A stretch of 64,000 nucleotides of DNA, from contig OZ223308.1 in assembly GCA_965140765.1 (NCBI GenBank), positions 868,001-932,000 of the forward strand, given 5' to 3'. Shown here in pieces: positions 58,893 to 64,000 of the stretch. Position 1 is the stretch's first letter. Each line of letters opens with the position of its first letter. Source of the stretch: Sunxiuqinia sp963678245 (GTDB lineage: Bacteria > Bacteroidota > Bacteroidia > Bacteroidales > Prolixibacteraceae). The position numbers and the translations under genes are program-made. Below the pieces are notes generated by a model. It did no database searches, had not been told where the DNA came from, and worked only from the letters and a program-made list of their open reading frames with translations.

Positions 58893-59192
58893 ACTTTTGT
58901 TTTTGATTAAGTTATAATTTGAATAAAATAGTGTCTCTATTTTGGTTTTCAATGTTTAGCTTAAAGATCTTGCCGGATGCTGCCGCAAACAGTATCCGGT
59001 TTATTTTAAGCTATTCTTTTGTTATTTCTTAACTTTTTTTACCTCCTTTCTATTTAATTGATCTAATTGAATGCAGAGTTTTCCATTGTCTCTTTCCTGT
59101 CAATCCGTCTATTAGACATAATTTAATTTTCTTTGACTATCTGTAGATAGTCTATTTTTAGTATTTTACTATGATAGTCACCCCTTTGTAAT
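58893..59192. other. Leader between fecR and SusC of the island
   Basis: There is no gene in these 300 bp. A perfect 7-bp inverted repeat with a TGTA loop (GACTATC at 59135-59141, GATAGTC at 59146-59152) lies about 40 bases after the fecR start of the gap. It is not followed by a T run on the minus strand, so an operator or attenuator is more likely than a terminator. Confidence 0.4.
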
Positions 59193-60428
59193 CTATATTA
59201 TAGTTATTTTTTTCCCTTCAATTCTAAAATTAACTGCACCAGTTTTCTGTAGTATCTCAAAAACACTTGAGATATTAGTATCTCTGCTTATTTTTATATA
59301 AAACCGCTCTTTTATCAGTTTTTTGTACTGTATCTCCAAATCATACCATCGAGCCAACGACCTCATAACTGTTTGAATATCTGCATTATTAAAGTCGAAA
59401 AAACCATTTTTCCAGGCAATAGATTCGCTTATATCCACCGTTTCAACATTAAGATTATTTTGAGCATCTAACGTAGCTTGTTCTCCAGGATTGATCATCA
59501 ATTCCAAATTTGTTGATAATGATAATATCTTAATGGACCCTTCAAGCAAAGTCGTTTTTATTCTGCTCTCATCCTCATAGGCGTTTACATTAAAATGGGT
59601 TCCAAGAACTTTTATGTTAGCTCTACTGTTTACATTTACAATAAAAGGCATGTCGTCATTCTTGGCCACTTCAAAATATGCCTCGCCTGTAATTTCTACC
59701 TTACGTTCATTTCCGACAAAAAAGTTAGGATAACGAAGAATTGAAGCTGAATTCATCCATACTTTTGTACCGTCAGACAGCTCAAGCTGAAGAGTCTTAC
59801 TTCCTTTGGGAACAGTTATTGTGTGATAGCTAACCTCAACTTCATGTTTGTCTGTATCTGTCGATTGATATTCAATCTCTCCGTCTGCATGCCTACTAAT
59901 ATTTATCTCTCCTTCTTTAGCCAATAAACCACTCGCAGATTGATCGTTAAGAACTATTTGTTCTCCGTTGCCCAAAGTCAATACAGCATCCAATGTTTTG
60001 GGAGGTGCAATATCTTGCTCAATATTTTCAGAAACAATATCAGATTCTTCATTCTCAGTCATCCAGTAGTAAAGCGGAAAACTCAATAATAAAATGATAC
60101 TGGCGGCAGCTCCCCAGCGATAAAACTTATTCCGAACCAGTTTAATACTCTTACCAGAAAAATTTTCTTGTTTAAAATGTGGTCTTCCATGTTTAATGTT
60201 TGAAGAGGCAGTTATTTTCTGAAAAATTGCCTTTAACAAGCTACTGCTCTTAGAATCTGGAAGAGTCTGTTTTGGGGTAAACTCTTCCCAGGCCTGTTCC
60301 ATCTTTTTCTTTATCTCCAAATCACTGCCAGATTCCTGAATCCAGATTGAAAGTTTCTCTCTTTCAGCCTGAGTCAGTTCTTCGTTGAAAAAGCGTTTTA
60401 CCAATTCCGTTAATTCTTTATCAGACAT
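59193..60428 (-). CDS. FecR-family anti-sigma factor (island)
   Basis: 411 residues from ATG 60428. The N-terminus is a cytoplasmic anti-sigma part (MSDKELTELVKRFFNEELT). One membrane segment covers about residues 105-122 (WGAAASIILLLSFPLYYW). The periplasmic FecR domain contains TVPKGSKTLQLELSDGTKV and FEVAKNDDMPFIVNV. A C-terminal small domain ends the protein (VMRSLARWYDLEIQYKKL). It links the STN domain of the SusC to the ECF sigma factor encoded upstream. The gene lies 223 bp after the sigma gene and 300 bp before SusC, the standard order in this phylum. Confidence 0.93.
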   Translation of the reverse strand: MSDKELTELVKRFFNEELTQAEREKLSIWIQESGSDLEIKKKMEQAWEEFTPKQTLPDSKSSSLLKAIFQKITASSNIKHGRPHFKQENFSGKSIKLVRNKFYRWGAAASIILLLSFPLYYWMTENEESDIVSENIEQDIAPPKTLDAVLTLGNGEQIVLNDQSASGLLAKEGEINISRHADGEIEYQSTDTDKHEVEVSYHTITVPKGSKTLQLELSDGTKVWMNSASILRYPNFFVGNERKVEITGEAYFEVAKNDDMPFIVNVNSRANIKVLGTHFNVNAYEDESRIKTTLLEGSIKILSLSTNLELMINPGEQATLDAQNNLNVETVDISESIAWKNGFFDFNNADIQTVMRSLARWYDLEIQYKKLIKERFYIKISRDTNISSVFEILQKTGAVNFRIEGKKITII

Positions 60429-60651
60429 TTTGTTTTGTTATTTAAATAATTCTAAATGACAGCCGACCAGAATCTCCCTTTAATTATATCATGACGAATA
60501 ACAGGGAAAAAACTCCCAGTTGTCTGGAAAAAAATATAATTATTATTTAAAAATGTTCAAGAGGTTGATTTGGCTTACCTACGCTGGAAACAAGAAGAAA
60601 TCGGACTATTTCAGAGTAATTAGCTGATTAGAGATAAAAAGAAACGGTTCT

Positions 60652-61209
60652 CTATTGCAGTAGATCGTGTATTTTTTGTTTTATTGTACTCAGAGCTGCA
60701 GTCATGTGGTTTTGTATCGTTGAAATTGAAATTCCAAGACGATTGGCAATTTCATCTTGTTTCATTCCTTCTTCCCTGCTCATTTTATAAATGGCTTTTT
60801 GCCTGGGAGGGAGACGTTCTATAATATCCTGTAGTTTATCATACAATTGTTTTTCCGATAAACTATCATCCACCGTCACCCCGGATTCCTTAATGTCTTT
60901 TTTCAATTCAGCAATAATCAAAGTATAATGTGCCATACGCCTCATGCCACTTATTGCCTGATTTTGTGCCATTCGAAAAAGGTAAGCTCCTAAATTATCG
61001 ACCTGAGTAAGTTTTGCTCTGTCTTGCCATAATTTTACAAAAATGTCCTGCACAATATCTTCCGCACTTTCCGAATTTTCGACAATGCGTAAAATAAAAA
61101 AATATAGTTTATTACGCCAGGCATGAAAGATAATCACAAAGGCTTCTTCATCGCCAATCGCTATCTTTTTTAACAATTGCTTATCTCTGTCCCCTAACGA
61201 TTTGTCCAA
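60652..61209 (-). CDS. RNA polymerase ECF-type sigma-70 factor (island)
   Basis: 185 residues. Sigma-2 covers about residues 25-95 (ESAEDIVQDIFVKLWQD, then LGAYLFRMAQNQAISGMRR) and sigma-4 about 125-180 (LPPRQKAIYKMSREEGMKQDEIANRLGISISTIQNHM). The only start that gives the full sigma-2 region is the TTG at 61209. A TAG stop lies three codons upstream in frame, and no ATG or GTG occurs in the first 25 codons. It directs transcription of the SusC/SusD series when FecR releases it. Confidence 0.92.
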   Translation of the reverse strand: MDKSLGDRDKQLLKKIAIGDEEAFVIIFHAWRNKLYFFILRIVENSESAEDIVQDIFVKLWQDRAKLTQVDNLGAYLFRMAQNQAISGMRRMAHYTLIIAELKKDIKESGVTVDDSLSEKQLYDKLQDIIERLPPRQKAIYKMSREEGMKQDEIANRLGISISTIQNHMTAALSTIKQKIHDLLQ

Positions 61210-61900
61210 AAAACTCTAATTTATTGTTCTATTTGACAAAAAAAACTCTCAAAACAGTACAAATATAGAAAACAATCTGAATTTTAAATTGAAACTTAGT
61301 TTAGTTACAATTTAATCCAAACGCCTAACTTTATGAACCTATTTAATGATATAATTATACTAAAATTAAACAGGAAGTAGAACGTACCAAAACATATGAA
61401 CTTGAAAAATATTGAAAATAAAAGATTGTGAGATATTACTAAAAAGCTAGGCAATAACACTTTAGATGTGGAATTTGATTTTTACACATCTAATCTGGAA
61501 GTAAGTATTTCAAATAGAATATCATACAAACAAACATTCCGGCGTGTAGCTAATTTTCTAATAAATAGAAAATTATTTTTACCAAGTTGGGAAACAAAGT
61601 TTTTGAGAAGTGCAATCTTTGTTTCAAGGGTCAAAATTCTGTAAGTAATTACATTTGAAAGCATGCCATTAAGGGGTTACCTGTACGGTATTCAAAATTC
61701 ATCTTCCCTTGGAAAATGACATGGAATAATGTATTGCTCTCATTCCTGCTGTTACGAATCCATTTTCGGGATTCTATTCTTTCAACTTGTCCAGGTTCGG
61801 AAGTAATAATTATAACCATTTGTTCATTTTGATAAAAAGAGAAAAAAGTTCTTCATACTACTGATAAACAGCACCCTCTTTTTGCAACAAAGCAGTTACT
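61210..61900. other. Gene-poor right part of the island
   Basis: This AT-rich stretch holds the sigma promoter at its left end and otherwise no convincing gene. A minus-strand frame at 61649-61819 is noted among the rejected items. Confidence 0.4.
61260..61267 (-). promoter_or_regulatory. Candidate -7 box of the island sigma gene
   Basis: On the minus strand this reads TATATTTG, a perfect TAnnTTTG box, 50 bp before the TTG start. No clear -33 TTTG was found. Confidence 0.45.
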
Positions 61901-62160
61901 GTGAACAACTTGAAAGCAAATTGAAAAGGAGTTTTGGAAGTATTAAGAAAAATATCAGAAGAAAACTTATTGCCCTATCAAAGCCGGGCATCAAAAATGA
62001 GCGATTTAGAAGTTTTAAGCTTAATCGCGGAGTATATGGTATTGATAGTGAAAACCCACCTTATAGAGGGCAGGACCAGTTCTATCAGCCAGCCTCTATT
62101 CTGCAATCATTTCTTCCCAAAACGGTTACAACAATTTGCTGTTTGGATTGGTCTCTAAAC
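61901..62160 (+). pseudogene. IS982-family transposase, N-terminal remnant
   Basis: The frame from 61901 reads VNNLKAN, then a TGA, then LEVLRKISEENLLPYQSRAS and KMSDLEVLSLIAEYM, which is the usual start of IS982 transposases. The match then changes frame (YGIDSENPPY) and fades near 62160. A nonsense mutation, a frameshift and the loss of the rest make it inactive. It is the only IS-type sequence on the island side. Confidence 0.7.
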
Positions 62161-62353
62161 GCAATGCACCCTCTACTTCTTCTAGTGTATAATACCCTTT
62201 TTCTTGCTCCAATTCGGTAATCACACTTGTGGCTCTGTCCATGAACTTAAACAGTAACCTGTTTTTATGTAAGTCGGTCGCTTTTACTGTAAACATGTCT
62301 TGGTTAGCGTCCCACTCATTCTCAAAAAGATGTATATGGAGTACGGAAAAATA
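62126..62353 (-). pseudogene. Probable tyrosine-recombinase arm-binding remnant
   Basis: On the minus strand an open frame of about 70 codons includes LFENEWDANQDMF and NRLLFKFMDRATSVIT, then ELEQEKGYYTLEEVEGAL, and stops at 62126-62128. The WDA motif, the helix that follows, and the G-x-x-T-x-E-x-V block recall the arm-type DNA-binding and early core region of Bacteroidota integrases. The catalytic domain is absent, and a stop lies just upstream in frame. The position 240 bp from the right att repeat fits a lost island integrase. The similarity is judged by eye. Confidence 0.4.
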
Positions 62354-62589
62354 TCGACTTCCGATTCATGGTAATTCTAAAAAAAAATGAGGTGCTTACC
62401 CGTAAGTAATTTCTTCTTTTTTAAAACAGTTTTATACTAATCATTTCATCAAATTAGGGTACAACAACTGGTCAAATAAAGGTAAATAAATACCATTTTG
62501 GCTCAAAATTAAATCACCTAAACATCTGACTTTATTAAATATACAGAGGAATGGAATTTAGTGAAAAAGAAATTTTTCCCACTCATAAT

Positions 62590-62640
62590 CAGGTGGGCCC
62601 ACTTAAACAAACAAGGCACTTTCAGAAATGGAGGTGCCTT
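62590..62640 (+). repeat. Right att-type repeat (51 bp) with partial tRNA
   Basis: It is identical to 43595-43645. To its left, ACTCATAATCAGGTGG (62581-62596) copies the tRNA anticodon loop and stem. The T-arm in between is missing: 22 bases were lost between two CAGGTGG repeats. The terminator hairpin is kept. Confidence 0.85.
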
Positions 62641-63085
62641 GTTTATTCTATGTCGGGTGCAACAAATCTCCACAATACATATCACGACATACAGCTATAT
62701 CGTAATCAAGGAATATATGCTATCCAGCATTTTGAAATCTAATACGGACTAAATAGTTACAAACACTACCACTGTAACTATTTTTACCTGCCTGATTCGG
62801 TAGTCTTAATTTTTTTGATTTTCAATGCTTTTTGAAAGCAGACAAAGCCGGACCTTACGTTAAAAATCTTTTGAGATGGGAACAATTATTCAGAAAAAAG
62901 AAATAGATAAATTATGGGATTTTCTAAAATGCAACGTGATAAAGCCAGAGTAATTTCGACTACTCTATTTTTTAAGAGATCCGGATTTTAAAAGGTACGT
63001 CTGTTGAAACATTCTGAAGTAATCGGGCATCATAGAGCATGAATGTTGATCCATACTAGGTTGCCAAATATGTTAGGCAAGTAGT
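62641..63085. other. Region right of the att repeat without genes
   Basis: No gene is supported here. Only short frames occur, such as a 25-codon frame starting near 62876. Confidence 0.4.
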
Positions 63086-63265
63086 TTATTCTTCTTCTAT
63101 CGATTTACTCATTTCGGTGATGAAAAAACCAACTATAGGAGTCAGAGCCATTGACCATTAAATTGATTTACCATATCTTATTTCTCTCTTTTCTCCAATG
63201 TTCTTTGCAATCAAATGCGTTAGAACAATATAAATTGTAACAATAGCAATCCAGGTGTCGTTCAT
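63086..63265 (-). pseudogene. Small two-helix membrane protein with in-frame stop
   Basis: From the ATG at 63265 the frame reads MNDTWIAIVTIYIVLTHLIA, a helix, then GEKREIRYGKSI, a TAA at 63158-63160, and continues WSMALTPIVGFFITEMSK to a stop at 63086-63088. The total of 60 codons, with helices on both sides of a charged loop, matches the small two-helix proteins (LSPLIGLII type) common in Bacteroidota. The stop lies between the helices, so the gene is probably dead. Confidence 0.45.
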
Positions 63266-63839
63266 ATTTTTAAAGATTTAATTTTATTTCTTACTATTCA
63301 AATATTTTATTTTCAGGTAAGTATGCATTTTTTGTGTGATGTAACCATTAATTCTAAAATAACATTCAAATTTCGACAAACTCCCATTTCTATTAGATGA
63401 ACTCAGAGTAATATTTTAGGACGGGGTCCGACTTACACGTGGTGGTGGTGTCATGTTGCTGTGTTTTAGGTTGTTTGTCAAAAGTTGTGTTAACACAATA
63501 GTAATTAATAGTGTCCAGTTCTTTTTTCCAACCTTTAAATCATGCTCAAATTCATCTGGATTTTTGTAAGTTTTGTTTCCCAATATAAATGTCCCATTTA
63601 AGCACGCCAGTAGCTCCCTTGCTTCGGGGATAGGCACAGGTTTCTCTTCAAGAGATAATCAGATACTTGGGCGGGGATTTTCAAGCGTTTCGAACGAAAG
63701 CTAGATAGGAACAATTTCCGATACTGCTTTCTGCTTTTATTCGATTCTGATTAGCCGACATGAAAAAATGGTACATCTGCCCTATTTTTTTGAGTCTACG
63801 TAATAGGTAAAATTGCATAACACAAAAAATATAAAAATT
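63266..63839. other. Intergenic region before the last gene
   Basis: It is AT-rich, and no gene is supported. A minus-strand frame at 63416-63637 is discussed among the rejected items. The promoter of the following gene probably lies in the last 100 bp. Confidence 0.35.
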
Positions 63840-64000
63840 ATGAGAATACGATTTTTTGCTACAATTGCCTTGCTGTTAGGTTTTACAATAGTAATTAATG
63901 CCCAAACGCTAGGAGATTTTTCGCCTAAAGAAGATCGGGGGGCTTACGGGCCACGAGAATTCCCTTCAAAAGATGTTTATATTGCCAACTTTTCGGTAAA
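63840..64000 (+). CDS. Secreted protein, N-terminus only (runs off window)
   Basis: ATG 63840 opens a frame of 53 codons to the window end. The first 22 residues (MRIRFFATIALLLGFTIVINAQ) form a clear signal peptide with a cut after NAQ. The mature start is polar (TLGDFSPKEDRGAYGPREFP). No family can be assigned from this much sequence. Confidence 0.7.
   Translation, partial: MRIRFFATIALLLGFTIVINAQTLGDFSPKEDRGAYGPREFPSKDVYIANFSV

Noticed and set aside
61649..61819. 56-residue minus-strand frame (MVIIITSEPGQVERIESRKW) with a faint look of a glycosyltransferase N-terminus
   Set aside because: The similarity is impressionistic, there is no catalytic region, and the surrounding sequence is decayed.
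63416..63637. 73-residue minus-strand frame starting at GTG
   Set aside because: There is no ATG, no recognised family and an odd C-terminus; it may be a decayed gene piece but cannot be supported.

Overview
The window reads as a chromosome segment of a Bacteroidota bacterium. The signs are SusC/SusD outer-membrane pairs with ECF sigma and FecR regulators, TAnnTTTG-type promoter boxes, starts without strong Shine-Dalgarno sequences, the order ileS - TraR/DksA-like gene - lspA, and a GldG-type ABC system. A Marinilabiliales-like marine or sediment genus is plausible, but I cannot fix the genus from this sequence.

Region 1 (1-17044, + strand): seven consecutive MacB/FtsX-type ABC permeases, the first cut by the window edge, then one ABC ATPase and a decayed eighth permease. 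Six of the seven share an almost invariant 97-residue C-terminal tail although their periplasmic parts differ widely.

Region 2 (17.1-20.1 kb, - strand): pyruvate kinase with a strong terminator, and a secreted SGNH/GDSL hydrolase.

Region 3 (20.2-38.4 kb, + strand): an ECF sigma gene, a broken IS66 transposase, then secreted S8 and S9 peptidases, SusC, SusD, two small lipoprotein-type genes, FecR, and a second SusC. The two SusC genes carry a 3,333-bp direct repeat (26756-30088 and 34821-38153). Copy 1 has no STN signalling domain; copy 2 has one and is followed by a SusD cut after 27 native codons. The locus looks like a protein or peptide degradation and uptake system that has been rearranged.

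Region 4 (38.6-43.6 kb, + strand): the housekeeping block ileS, a DksA-like gene, lspA and a CAT-anticodon tRNA, probably tRNA-Ile2.

Region 5 (43.6-62.6 kb, mostly - strand): a probable genomic island in that tRNA. A 51-bp perfect repeat of the tRNA 3' end and its terminator occurs at both ends. The cargo is one directional series: ECF sigma, FecR, SusC with STN, SusD, ABC ATPase, a permease fused to a GldG-like domain, two MutS-like ATPases without mismatch-recognition domains, and a PqqL-like M16 peptidase, with a small ORF after it. Near the right end lie an IS982 transposase scrap and a probable tyrosine-recombinase scrap.

Region 6 (62.6-64 kb): mostly decayed sequence, including a two-helix membrane protein with an in-frame stop, then the start of a secreted protein that runs off the window.

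The most unusual items are the SusCD/ABC/MutS-pair/M16 cassette on the tRNA island, the permease array with its homogenised tail, and the SusC duplication that separates STN-bearing and STN-less receptors.
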